From Muribaculaceae bacterium (GTDB taxonomy: Bacteria > Bacteroidota > Bacteroidia > Bacteroidales > Muribaculaceae), in contig JAFYYU010000012.1 of NCBI GenBank assembly GCA_017557425.1, forward strand, positions 186,001 through 250,000: a DNA stretch of 64,000 nt. The letters run 5' to 3'. Positions 34,142 through 42,475 of the stretch are shown here, in pieces (the first letter of the stretch is position 1; every line of letters starts with the position of its first letter). A program made the position numbers and the translations under genes. The notes beneath the pieces were generated by a model that saw nothing but the letters and a program-made list of their open reading frames with translations, made no database searches and was not told the origin of the DNA.

Positions 34142-35599
34142 ATGATCAACACAAAGCTGATATGCAAGATTTTGGGCATGCTGTTATGGGTCGAGGCGGC
34201 TTTTATGGCGTTGTGCCTGCTCATGGCGGTCTGCTATCGTGAGAGCGATATCAAGGCCTTTGCCATTACTATCGGCATCACGCTTGCTGTCGGATTCCTG
34301 TTGCGGCGGCACGGCCGACACGCGTCCAACGCCTTGTCGCGTCGGGATACCTATCTGTTGGTGAGCCTCGTGTGGGTAGCCTTCGCCATGATGGGGGCAT
34401 TGCCGTTTCTCATCGGCGGCTATCTGACGAGTGTGACCGACGCCTTTTTCGAGACCATGTCGGGACTCACGACTACAGGCGCGACGATTATGGAGCACGT
34501 GGAGGGACTGCCGCATGGGCTGCTGTTCTGGCGGTCGTTGACGCAGTGGATTGGCGGTATGGGTATCGTGCTGTTCACGATTGCCATTATACCGTCGTTT
34601 GTGGGCGGCTCAGTGATGTTCTTCTCGGCCGAAACCACCGGGCCTGTGAAGTCGAAGATGCATCCCCGTCTTACCACGACGGCCAAGGCTTTATGGGGCA
34701 TTTACCTCTGTCTGACGCTCGCGTGTGCCGTCTTTTTCTTCGTCTTCGGCATGGGGCCTTTTGATGCTATGAACTATGCCATGACCATCACCGCGACAGG
34801 CGGTTTCGCCACCCACGACGCCAGCACAGGCTATTTCAACAACTCGGCTATCGAATATACCGCCATCATCTTCATGTTCCTGTCGGGAATCAGTTTCACG
34901 CTGCTCTATACGGCCATTTTCAAGGGCAAGGTCAAGCGGCTGTTCAAGAATGCCGAATTCCGGTTCTATTCCGTGCTCACGCTTGGTGCGACGGCTTTCA
35001 TCGTCTATTTCCTGTTGAGGGACAATCACTACAACTTCCCCGATGCCATTCGTGTGGCGCTGTTCCAAGTCGTGTCATTCCTTACTACTACGGGCATGTT
35101 CAACGAGGATGCCGCCCAATGGCACCATATCACTTGGGTCGTCCTGAGCTTCTGCATGTTCTTCGGAGGCTGTGCGGGCAGTACGGCAGGCGGCTTTAAA
35201 TGTGCCAGAGGCGTTATCGCGTTGAAGATCCTTCGCAACGAGATGCGGCATCTGTTGCACCCCAAGGCCGTCCTTCCTGTCAAGGTGAACGACAGCACCG
35301 TGCATTCGTCGGGACAGATTACACTCATGGCGTTCTTTATCGCCTATTTCGCTTTGTGTTTTACCGCCTTTTTCATCATGATTCTCGTCGGCGTGGACAG
35401 CACCAATTCCTTCACCATCGCCTTGAGTTGCGGCAGTAACGTGGGTCCCACGCTGGGCCTGGAGATTGGCCCCACCATGTCATGGAGCATCCTCCCGGAC
35501 TTTGTGAAGTGGATTCTCTCGGCACTCATGCTCATGGGACGTCTCGAGATTTTCACCTTCCTCGTCATCTTCGTCCCCTCATTCTGGAAAAACAACTAA
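34142..35599 (+). CDS. trkH: Trk potassium uptake channel TrkH
   Basis: A 485-residue inner-membrane protein that conducts K+ with TrkA as regulator. Four membrane-pore-membrane repeats are recognisable by their filter-like stretches: MSGLTTTGATIM near residue 108, TITATGGFATHDA near 217, VVSFLTTTGMFN near 311 and LSCGSNVGPTLG near 432. A conserved WIGGMGIVLF and SAGGFK-like loop (GCAGSTAGGFK) fit the family. Directly follows trkA. No promoter between them. Confidence 0.96.
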   Translation: MINTKLICKILGMLLWVEAAFMALCLLMAVCYRESDIKAFAITIGITLAVGFLLRRHGRHASNALSRRDTYLLVSLVWVAFAMMGALPFLIGGYLTSVTDAFFETMSGLTTTGATIMEHVEGLPHGLLFWRSLTQWIGGMGIVLFTIAIIPSFVGGSVMFFSAETTGPVKSKMHPRLTTTAKALWGIYLCLTLACAVFFFVFGMGPFDAMNYAMTITATGGFATHDASTGYFNNSAIEYTAIIFMFLSGISFTLLYTAIFKGKVKRLFKNAEFRFYSVLTLGATAFIVYFLLRDNHYNFPDAIRVALFQVVSFLTTTGMFNEDAAQWHHITWVVLSFCMFFGGCAGSTAGGFKCARGVIALKILRNEMRHLLHPKAVLPVKVNDSTVHSSGQITLMAFFIAYFALCFTAFFIMILVGVDSTNSFTIALSCGSNVGPTLGLEIGPTMSWSILPDFVKWILSALMLMGRLEIFTFLVIFVPSFWKNN

Positions 35600-35619
35600 T
35601 CCTCCCTCCTAATATAACA

Positions 35620-35811
35620 ACAAGAAATACAATAAGCACAATTTATAAATCAAAGACAATCAATAATCTGTTTCAATGCTAATTCCGCTAATAATACGAA
35701 TTTAACGAAAAATATAATAAATTTGAAAAATTCGCGAAATTAGCATTAGCCCCGCAGGGATCAGTTGTTTGATTGAGGGCGGATGCTTTTTGTGTTTGTT
35801 GTATTTCTTGT
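35620..35811. mobile_element. MITE-like inverted-repeat element between trkH and rpsA
   Basis: The 362-base gap 35600-35961 holds terminal inverted repeats of 21 bases (35620-35640 ACAAGAAATACAATAAGCAC plus A, and 35791-35811) matching at 19 positions. Nested inside is a second inverted repeat (35675-35688 and 35734-35747, AATGCTAATTCCGC, one mismatch). The end sequence resembles the inverted repeat at 49812-49880 between hydG and hydF. No reading frame lies inside. A non-autonomous element is the likeliest reading, but no target duplication was identified. Confidence 0.5.
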
Positions 35812-35889
35812 TTTCGGTTTGGGTTGTTGTCTTTTAAAAAATATTGTTGAAAAAAGTGTCGTTTCGGCTTGTGAATCAGGAATTTTTTG

Positions 35890-35897
35890 TACCTTTG
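35890..35897 (+). promoter_or_regulatory. -7 promoter element of rpsA
   Basis: TACCTTTG followed by C, giving an rpsA leader of roughly 60 bases. Confidence 0.7.
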
Positions 35898-35905
35898 CAG
35901 TCGCG

Positions 35906-35929
35906 CTTTTCGGGAACGTGTCCGAAAAG
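35906..35929 (+). promoter_or_regulatory. 5' leader hairpin of rpsA
   Basis: CTTTTCGGG (35906-35914) pairs with TCCGAAAAG (35921-35929), including one G-T pair, with a 6-base loop. It lies at the very start of the transcript and is followed by an AT-rich unstructured region to the ATG. S1 represses its own translation in other bacteria, so an autoregulatory role is possible. Confidence 0.5.
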
Positions 35930-35961
35930 GCTGTTTAACTAACTTATTATTAACAATTTAA

Positions 35962-37890
35962 ATGAGCGAAGAATTAAAAAATTCTCCAATCGCCGATTTC
36001 GATTGGGACGCCTATGAAAAAGGCGAGACCAAAAGAGACAAATCTTTTGAAGAACTGGAAAAAACCTACGACAACTCCCTGAACAAGTTCCAGGAGGATG
36101 AAGTGACCGAAGGTACTGTTATCTCGATCAACAAGCGCGAGGTAGTGGTTAACATCGGTGCTAAGTCGGACGGCATCATTCCCGTTAGCGAATTCCGTTA
36201 CAACCCCGACCTCAAGGTAGGTGACACTGTTGAAGTGTATGTAGAGAACCGCGAGGACAAGAAGGGTCAGCTCGTGCTGTCGCACCGCAAGGCTCGTCAG
36301 GCCAAGAGCTGGGACCGCGTTAACGAAGCGCTTGAGAACAACGAGATCATCAAGGGTTACATCAAGTGCCGCACCAAGGGTGGTATGATCGTCGATGTAT
36401 TTGGCATCGAGGCCTTCCTGCCCGGTTCGCAGATCGACGTACGCCCCATCCGCAACTATGATGACTACGTTGACAAGACCATGGAGTTCAAGATCGTGAA
36501 GATCAACCAGGACTTCCGCAATGTTGTTGTGAGCCACAAGGCCCTGATCGAGGCCGAGCTCGAACAGCAGAAGAAAGAGATCATGTCCAAGCTCGAGAAA
36601 GGTCAGGTACTCGAGGGTACCGTCAAGAACATCACCAACTACGGTGTGTTCATCGACCTGGGTGGCGTGGACGGTCTGATTCACATCACCGATCTGTCGT
36701 GGGGCCGTGTGAACAACCCCGCCGACATCGTTCAACCCGAGCAGAAGCTCAACGTGGTGATCCTCGACTTCAACGAGGAGAAGAACCGCATCGCTTTGGG
36801 TCTGAAGCAGCTCCAGCCGCATCCCTGGGATGCTCTGGATCCCGACCTCAAGGTGGGCGACCACATCAAGGGCAAAGTTGTCGTTATGTACGACTACGGT
36901 GCATTTGTTGAGGTGGCTCCCGGCGTCGAGGGCCTGATTCACGTCAGCGAGATGAGCTGGTCACAGCGTCTGCGTCCCGCCCAGGACTTCATGAAGGTGG
37001 GCGACGAGGTAGAGGCCGTTATCCTGGCTCTGGACCGCGAGGACCGCAAGATGTCGCTGGGCATCAAGCAGCTCACCAACGATCCTTGGGACACCATCGA
37101 GGAGAAGTACCCCGTTGGCAGCAAGCATGCCGCCAAGGTGCGCAACTTCACCAACTTCGGTATCTTTGTTGAGATGGAAGAGGGCGTTGAGGGTCTGATT
37201 CACATCAGCGACCTGTCCTGGACCAAGAAGATCAAACACCCGAGCGAGTTTACCAAGGTTGACGCTCCCATCGACGTTGTCGTTCTCGACATCGACAAGG
37301 AGAACCGTCGTTTGAGCCTGGGTCACAAGCAGCTCGAGGAGAATCCTTGGGAAACCTACGAGACCATCTTCACCAAGGGCAGTGTACACGAGGGTACCAT
37401 CAGCGAGCTCACCGAGCGTGGCGGCCAGATCCGTCTGGATCCCTACGGCGTTGAGGGCTTTGCTACCCCCAAGCACCTGACCAAGGAAGACGGCACCACC
37501 GCCAAGCAGGGCGAGACCTTGCAGTTCAAGGTGATCGACTTCAACAAGGACAGCAAGCACATCATCCTGTCGCACAGCCGCATCTTTGAGGATGAGCAGC
37601 GCAGCGAGGCCCGCAAGGCCCGCCGTCAGGCTGCCGCCAACAAGCCTGCTGCCGAGGAGGCTCCCGCAGTTCCTCAGGTAGAGAAGACTACCCTGGGTGA
37701 CGTGACCGGTCTGGCCGCCCTCAAGGCTAAGCTTGAGAAGGCTGAGGCAAAGGCTGAGCCCAAGGCAAAGAAGGCTGAGAAGGCCGAAAAGGCTGAAGAG
37801 CCCAAGGCTGAGAAGGCTGAAGAGCCCAAGGCTGAGGCTCCCGTAGAGGAGGCTCCCAAGGCTGACGAGACTCCCAAGACCGAGGAGTAA
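35962..37890 (+). CDS. rpsA: 30S ribosomal protein S1
   Basis: A 642-residue RNA-binding protein that recruits mRNA to the ribosome. Six S1 domains are visible, starting near residues 45, 135, 218, 303, 393 and 478, each with a pattern such as GVFIDLGGVDGLIHITDLSW. The last about 90 residues are a low-complexity Ala/Lys/Glu/Pro tail with near-repeats of EKAEEPKAE. Bacteroidetes lack general Shine-Dalgarno use, so S1 may matter more for initiation. Own promoter with a leader hairpin, and a rho-independent terminator follow the pattern of a monocistronic gene. Confidence 0.97.
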   Translation: MSEELKNSPIADFDWDAYEKGETKRDKSFEELEKTYDNSLNKFQEDEVTEGTVISINKREVVVNIGAKSDGIIPVSEFRYNPDLKVGDTVEVYVENREDKKGQLVLSHRKARQAKSWDRVNEALENNEIIKGYIKCRTKGGMIVDVFGIEAFLPGSQIDVRPIRNYDDYVDKTMEFKIVKINQDFRNVVVSHKALIEAELEQQKKEIMSKLEKGQVLEGTVKNITNYGVFIDLGGVDGLIHITDLSWGRVNNPADIVQPEQKLNVVILDFNEEKNRIALGLKQLQPHPWDALDPDLKVGDHIKGKVVVMYDYGAFVEVAPGVEGLIHVSEMSWSQRLRPAQDFMKVGDEVEAVILALDREDRKMSLGIKQLTNDPWDTIEEKYPVGSKHAAKVRNFTNFGIFVEMEEGVEGLIHISDLSWTKKIKHPSEFTKVDAPIDVVVLDIDKENRRLSLGHKQLEENPWETYETIFTKGSVHEGTISELTERGGQIRLDPYGVEGFATPKHLTKEDGTTAKQGETLQFKVIDFNKDSKHIILSHSRIFEDEQRSEARKARRQAAANKPAAEEAPAVPQVEKTTLGDVTGLAALKAKLEKAEAKAEPKAKKAEKAEKAEEPKAEKAEEPKAEAPVEEAPKADETPKTEE

Positions 37891-37912
37891 TCCTAATCGA
37901 AATCAATGAGTA

Positions 37913-37947
37913 CTGGCGCCCTGTTCGCGGGGTGCCAGTCTTTTTTT
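37913..37947 (+). terminator. Rho-independent terminator of rpsA
   Basis: CTGGCGCC pairs with GGTGCCAG (one G-T pair) and is followed by TC and seven T. Confidence 0.9.
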
Positions 37948-38010
37948 GCATTTTTAGACATTATAGTATAAATATTTGCCGAAAAATTTCCGTAATCAAA
38001 ATAAATGGAG

Positions 38011-38018
38011 TACTTTTG
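38011..38018 (+). promoter_or_regulatory. -7 promoter element of hydBAC
   Basis: TACTTTTG, 63 bases upstream of the hydB start. The leader is AT-rich with no obvious ribosome binding site. Confidence 0.55.
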
Positions 38019-38081
38019 GGGTTCGAAAACCGTACATAAACAAAACAAATAATCAACTAATAACTAATTAATTCCTACAAC

Positions 38082-39989
38082 GTGAAAATACTTTCTATTA
38101 ACGACCTCAACAATTTGAGGAAGCGTGCGCAACAGGCGCTCGCGCTGCGCGAGGAAAGTTCTGACCAACAGTCGGAGCAGTGTTGTGGTCTTGCAACGGG
38201 TGCCGAGCACTTGCAGGTGCTGTGCTGCGGTGGTACCGGTTGCAAGGCGTCTTACAGCCACAAAATCGTTGATAATCTGAAAGCTGCAGTCGAGGAGAAC
38301 GACATTGCCGACAAGGTGGATGTCATTACCACGGGTTGCTTTGGCTTCTGCGAGAAGGGCCCCATTGTCAAGATTATGCCTGACAATACCTTCTACACCC
38401 AGGTGAAGCCCGAGGATGCTGCTGAAATCGTCAAGGAGCACATCATTGGCGGCCGTCGCGTGGAGCGTCTGCTCTATGTGGACCCCAAGACCCAAAAGAC
38501 GGTGAGCGACAGCAAGCACATGGACTTCTACCGCAAGCAGATGCGTATCGCCCTGCGTAACTGCGGCCTGATCGACCCCGAGAACATCGAGGAGTACATC
38601 GCCCGCGACGGTTACCAGGGTATCGCTAACGCCCTGCTCAACCAGACCCCCGAAGAGGTGATCGAGATCATCAAGGCCTCGGGACTGCGCGGTCGTGGTG
38701 GCGCTGGCTTCCCCACCGGCATGAAGTGGGGCTTTGCCCGCGGCTATGATGCCGATGAGAAGTATGTGGTCTGCAATGCTGACGAGGGCGACCCCGGTGC
38801 ATTCATGGACCGCTCCATCATGGAGGGTGACCCCAACTCGGTGATCGAGGCAATGACCGTCTGCGGTTACTGCATCAACTCCCACAAGGGTCTGATTTAT
38901 ATCCGTGCCGAGTATCCCCTGGCCGTTAACCGCTTGAAGATCGCTATCCAACAGGCTCGTGAGTATGGTTTGCTTGGCAAGAAGATCCTGGGTACCGACT
39001 TTGACTTTGATATCGAGATCCGCTACGGTGCCGGCGCATTCGTCTGCGGTGAGGAGACCGCCCTTATCCACTCGATGGAGGGTAAGCGTGGTGAGCCCAC
39101 CTTGAAGCCGCCCTTCCCCGCCGAGGCTGGTTACAACATGAAGCCTACCAACGTGAACAACGTCGAGACGCTCGCCAACGTGCCCATCATCCTGACCAAG
39201 GGCGCTGACTGGTTCGCCTCGATCGGTACCGAGAAGAGCAAGGGTACCAAGGTGTTCGCCCTGGCCGGTAAGATCAACAACGTGGGCCTTATCGAGGTTC
39301 CCATGGGCACCACCCTGCGTGAGATCATCTACGACATCGGTGGTGGCGTGAAGAACGGTAAGGAGTTCAAGGCTGTGCAGACCGGTGGCCCCTCGGGTGG
39401 CTGCTTGACGCAAAAGCACCTGGATACTCCTATCGATTATGAGCACCTGGCTGCTTCGGGCTCGATGATGGGCTCCGGCGGTATGATCGTCATGGACGAG
39501 GACGACTGCATGGTCAGCGTGGCCAAGTTCTACCTTGAGTTTACCGTTGACGAGAGCTGCGGTAAGTGCACGCCCTGCCGTATCGGCAACAAGCGCCTGC
39601 TCGAGATCCTCACCCGTATCACCCAGGGCCGTGGCACCATGGCCGACCTGGAGACCCTCAAGACCTTGAGCGAGGTCATCAAGGATACCGCCCTGTGCGG
39701 TCTGGGCCAGACTTCTCCCAATCCTGTGTTGTCGACCATCAACAACTTCTGGGACGAGTATGTGGAGCACGTGCAGTATCACAAGTGCCGTGCTAAGCAG
39801 TGCAAGGATCTCGTGACCTACAGCATTGACCCGGCCAAGTGTAAGGGCTGTACCGCCTGCGCACGCAAGTGCCCCGTCAGCGCCATCACGGGCGAGGCTC
39901 GCAATCCTCACAGTATTAACCCCGATAAGTGTATCCGCTGTGGCATGTGTATCTCTACCTGCCGCTTCGATGCCATCTCAATTTCCTAA
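38082..39989 (+). CDS. hydB: Bifurcating [FeFe] hydrogenase, NADH-binding beta subunit (NuoF-like)
   Basis: A 635-residue cytoplasmic flavoprotein with a GTG start (no ATG nearby). Order: N-terminal thioredoxin-like 2Fe-2S domain (CCGGTGC near residue 48 and CFGFC near 86), NuoF-type FMN/NADH domain (GLRGRGGAGFPTGMKWG near 203; NADEGDPGAFMDR; GAGAFVCGEETALIHSMEG), a 4Fe-4S site (ESCGKCTPCRIG near 491) and a C-terminal pair of 4Fe-4S ferredoxin motifs (CKGCTACARKCP, CIRCGMCISTCR). This is the layout of HydB in electron-bifurcating hydrogenases, which couple NADH and reduced ferredoxin oxidation to H2 release. hydA starts 14 bases downstream. Confidence 0.95.
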   Translation: MKILSINDLNNLRKRAQQALALREESSDQQSEQCCGLATGAEHLQVLCCGGTGCKASYSHKIVDNLKAAVEENDIADKVDVITTGCFGFCEKGPIVKIMPDNTFYTQVKPEDAAEIVKEHIIGGRRVERLLYVDPKTQKTVSDSKHMDFYRKQMRIALRNCGLIDPENIEEYIARDGYQGIANALLNQTPEEVIEIIKASGLRGRGGAGFPTGMKWGFARGYDADEKYVVCNADEGDPGAFMDRSIMEGDPNSVIEAMTVCGYCINSHKGLIYIRAEYPLAVNRLKIAIQQAREYGLLGKKILGTDFDFDIEIRYGAGAFVCGEETALIHSMEGKRGEPTLKPPFPAEAGYNMKPTNVNNVETLANVPIILTKGADWFASIGTEKSKGTKVFALAGKINNVGLIEVPMGTTLREIIYDIGGGVKNGKEFKAVQTGGPSGGCLTQKHLDTPIDYEHLAASGSMMGSGGMIVMDEDDCMVSVAKFYLEFTVDESCGKCTPCRIGNKRLLEILTRITQGRGTMADLETLKTLSEVIKDTALCGLGQTSPNPVLSTINNFWDEYVEHVQYHKCRAKQCKDLVTYSIDPAKCKGCTACARKCPVSAITGEARNPHSINPDKCIRCGMCISTCRFDAISIS

Positions 39990-40003
39990 AATCCGACAGC
40001 ATC

Positions 40004-41773
40004 ATGGAAGAAAAGAATATGATCACTCTGACGATTGATAAACACGAGGTTACTGTTCCTGCTGGAACGATGTTGCTCGATGCGGCCAAGACGGTGGGCA
40101 TCTCCATTCCTACCCTGTGCCACATCAACCTCGAGGGCACCTGTGTGCAGAATATGCCCGCTTCGTGCCGCATTTGTGTTGTGGAGATTGAAGGCCGCCG
40201 CAATCTGGCACCCGCCTGCGCTACCCGCGTGACCCCCGGCATGGTGGTCCACACCAACAGCGCCCGCGTTATCCGCGCCCGCAAGACCGTTGCCGAGCTC
40301 ATGCTCAGCGACCATCCCAACGATTGCTTGACCTGCCCCAAGTGCAGTGACTGTGAGCTGCAGCGACTGGTGATGCGTTTCAACATCCGCACAATGCCTT
40401 ACAACTACGGTGAGCAGAGCGTGCGCAAGCAGGAAATGACCCCGTCGATTACCCGCAACATGGAGAAGTGCGTTTACTGCCGCCGTTGCGAGAGTGTCTG
40501 CAACAACGTGCAGTCGGTGGGCGTCCTCAGCGCTATCCGCCGCGGTTTCAACACCACGATTGCTCCCACGTTCGACGAGATGTTCTCCGACACCAACTGT
40601 ACCTACTGCGGTCAGTGTGTCGCCGTTTGTCCTACTGGCGCCCTCACCGAGCGTGATTATACCGACCGCCTCATGGAGGACCTGAACAACCCCGACAAGG
40701 TGGTGATCGCTCAGCCCGCTCCCGCCGTGCGCTTCGCGTTGGGCGAGGAATTCGGCATGCAACCCGGTACTATCGTGACCGGCAAGATGGCCACCGCATT
40801 GCGTGACCTCGGTTTCGACTATGCATTCGATACCGACTTCGGTGCCGACCTCACCATTATGGAGGAGGGTACCGAGATCCTGCATCGCCTCAACAAGTTC
40901 CTTGCTGGCGATAAGGACGTGAAGTTGCCGATTATGACCTCGTGCTGCCCCGCATGGGTGAACTTCTATGAGCACGAGTTCCCCGATCTGCTCGACTATC
41001 CCTCGACTGCCAAGTCTCCCGCCCAGATGTTCGGCGCTATTGCCAAGACCTACTGGGCCGAGAAGATGGGCATCCCCCGCGAGAAACTCGTGGTCGTTTC
41101 GATTATGCCCTGCTTGGCTAAGAAATTCGAGGCTGAGCGCGACGAGTTCAAGGTGGATGGCAATCCCGATGTGGACTACAGCATCTCGACCCGCGAATTG
41201 GGCCGCCTGATCAAGCGTGCCAACATCGACTTCGTCAACCTGCCCGACAGCGACTTTGACTCGCCCATGGGTGAATCGACCGGTGCTGCCGCCATCTTCG
41301 GTATCACTGGCGGTGTGATGGAGGCTGCCCTGCGTACGGTTTATGAGGTACACACCGGCAAGACCCTGCCGCATCTCGAGTTTAACGAGGTACGCGGTTT
41401 CGAGGGCATCAAGGAGGCCACCATCGACCTCAACGGCTTTGAGTTGAAGGTCTGTGTGGCTCACACGCTGAGCAACGCCCGCAAGGTGATGGACAAGCTG
41501 CGTGCCGGCGAGCTCAACTACCATGTGGTTGAGGTGATGGCATGTCCCGGCGGTTGCATCGGCGGCGCCGGCCAGCCCTACCACCACGGCAATGTGGAGA
41601 TCCTCAAGGCACGTGCTGCTGCCGTTTACCGTGAGGACGAGGGCAAGAAGCTGCGCAAGAGCCACGAGAACCCCGACATCCAGAAACTCTACAAGGAATT
41701 CCTGGGCGAGCCTTGTGGCGAGAAGTCTCACCACCTGCTTCACACGCATTATTTTGACAAATCTATTCATTGA
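40004..41773 (+). CDS. hydA: [FeFe] hydrogenase catalytic alpha subunit
   Basis: About 589 residues from the ATG at 40004; an upstream ATG overlaps hydB and adds hydB-frame shadow sequence. N-terminal 2Fe-2S ferredoxin domain (about 1-80), a His-ligated cluster site (HPNDCLTCPKCSDCELQ near 104), two 4Fe-4S motifs (CVYCRRCESVCN, CTYCGQCVAVCP), then the H-cluster domain with all three signatures: TSCCPAW near 312, MPCLAKKFEA near 368 and ACPGGCIGGAGQP near 510. All cluster ligands are present, so the enzyme should be active once matured by HydEFG; hydF and hydG lie about 7 kb downstream. Confidence 0.97.
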   Translation: MEEKNMITLTIDKHEVTVPAGTMLLDAAKTVGISIPTLCHINLEGTCVQNMPASCRICVVEIEGRRNLAPACATRVTPGMVVHTNSARVIRARKTVAELMLSDHPNDCLTCPKCSDCELQRLVMRFNIRTMPYNYGEQSVRKQEMTPSITRNMEKCVYCRRCESVCNNVQSVGVLSAIRRGFNTTIAPTFDEMFSDTNCTYCGQCVAVCPTGALTERDYTDRLMEDLNNPDKVVIAQPAPAVRFALGEEFGMQPGTIVTGKMATALRDLGFDYAFDTDFGADLTIMEEGTEILHRLNKFLAGDKDVKLPIMTSCCPAWVNFYEHEFPDLLDYPSTAKSPAQMFGAIAKTYWAEKMGIPREKLVVVSIMPCLAKKFEAERDEFKVDGNPDVDYSISTRELGRLIKRANIDFVNLPDSDFDSPMGESTGAAAIFGITGGVMEAALRTVYEVHTGKTLPHLEFNEVRGFEGIKEATIDLNGFELKVCVAHTLSNARKVMDKLRAGELNYHVVEVMACPGGCIGGAGQPYHHGNVEILKARAAAVYREDEGKKLRKSHENPDIQKLYKEFLGEPCGEKSHHLLHTHYFDKSIH

Positions 41774-41797
41774 TCGAATTAAAACAACAATAACGAT

Positions 41798-42289
41798 ATG
41801 AAGAAACAAGAAATCAAACTGGCGTGTACTGTTGTTAAACAGGTAGAGGAAATCTGCGACAAGCACGGCAACAAGCCCGGTGAATTGATTAATGTGCTGC
41901 ACGAGTGCCAGCACCTGCATGGCTATCTCCCCGAGGAGATGCAGCGCATCATCGCCCGCAAGCTGGGCGTGCCCGCCTCCAAGGTTTATGGCGTGGTGAC
42001 GTTCTACTCGTTCTTCACCATGACCCCCAAGGGCAAGCACCCGATTTCAGTGTGCCTGGGTACCGCTTGCTACGTGCGCGGCTCAGAGCGTCTGCTGGAG
42101 GAAATCAAGCGCATCCTCAATATCGAGGTGGGCGAGACGACCCCCGACGGCAAATTCTCGCTCGACTGCCTGCGCTGCGTGGGCGCCTGCGGTCTTGCAC
42201 CTGTTGTGATGGTCGGTGAGCACGTTTATGGACGTCTCGACGCCAAGGACATCCGCAAGATCCTTGACGAAGTCGCCGCTGAAGAATAA
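41798..42289 (+). CDS. hydC: Bifurcating hydrogenase gamma subunit (NuoE-like 2Fe-2S protein)
   Basis: A 163-residue thioredoxin-fold ferredoxin. Four cysteines that bind a 2Fe-2S cluster are seen in SVCLGTACYVRG (near 84-89) and LDCLRCVGACGLAP (near 125-133), with the helical N-terminal domain (VLHECQHLHGYLPEEMQRII) typical of NuoE. It completes the trimeric HydABC complex and is the last gene of the hydB-hydA-hydC operon, 24 bases after hydA and followed by a strong hairpin. Confidence 0.95.
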   Translation: MKKQEIKLACTVVKQVEEICDKHGNKPGELINVLHECQHLHGYLPEEMQRIIARKLGVPASKVYGVVTFYSFFTMTPKGKHPISVCLGTACYVRGSERLLEEIKRILNIEVGETTPDGKFSLDCLRCVGACGLAPVVMVGEHVYGRLDAKDIRKILDEVAAEE

Positions 42290-42315
42290 TCATTAAACAT
42301 CACTATTTCAATTGC

Positions 42316-42351
42316 TTGGGAGCAGGAAGGCTCGAAACTTCCTGCTCCCAA
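42316..42351 (+). terminator. Hairpin terminator of the hydBAC operon
   Basis: Perfect 14-bp arms TTGGGAGCAGGAAG and CTTCCTGCTCCCAA around an 8-base loop. No T-run follows. Confidence 0.8.
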
Positions 42352-42391
42352 TCTGTATAGATGAGGGTTGGAGACAAGATTGATATAAATC

Positions 42392-42446
42392 ACCGAAAAA
42401 TAAGAGAAAATGAGGTGTTTAGCGGGAAAAATCGCTATCTTTGCCC
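42392..42446 (+). promoter_or_regulatory. Promoter cassette (copy 1) with -7 element at 42436-42443
   Basis: TATCTTTG followed by C, preceded by ACCGAAAAATAAGAGAAAAT and GGTGTTTAGCGGGAAAAATC. The upstream block recurs before the genes at 44224 and 45444 and in weaker form near 47780 and 48297. Confidence 0.6.
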
Positions 42447-42475
42447 CTATAGAAAAAATGACTAATGAGAATAAT

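Noticed and set aside
38064-42040. Very long antisense open frames opposite hydB and hydA (over 600 codons each)
   Set aside because: They mirror strongly biased codon use of the hydrogenase genes, have no recognisable domains or promoters, and overlap genes whose catalytic motifs are certain.
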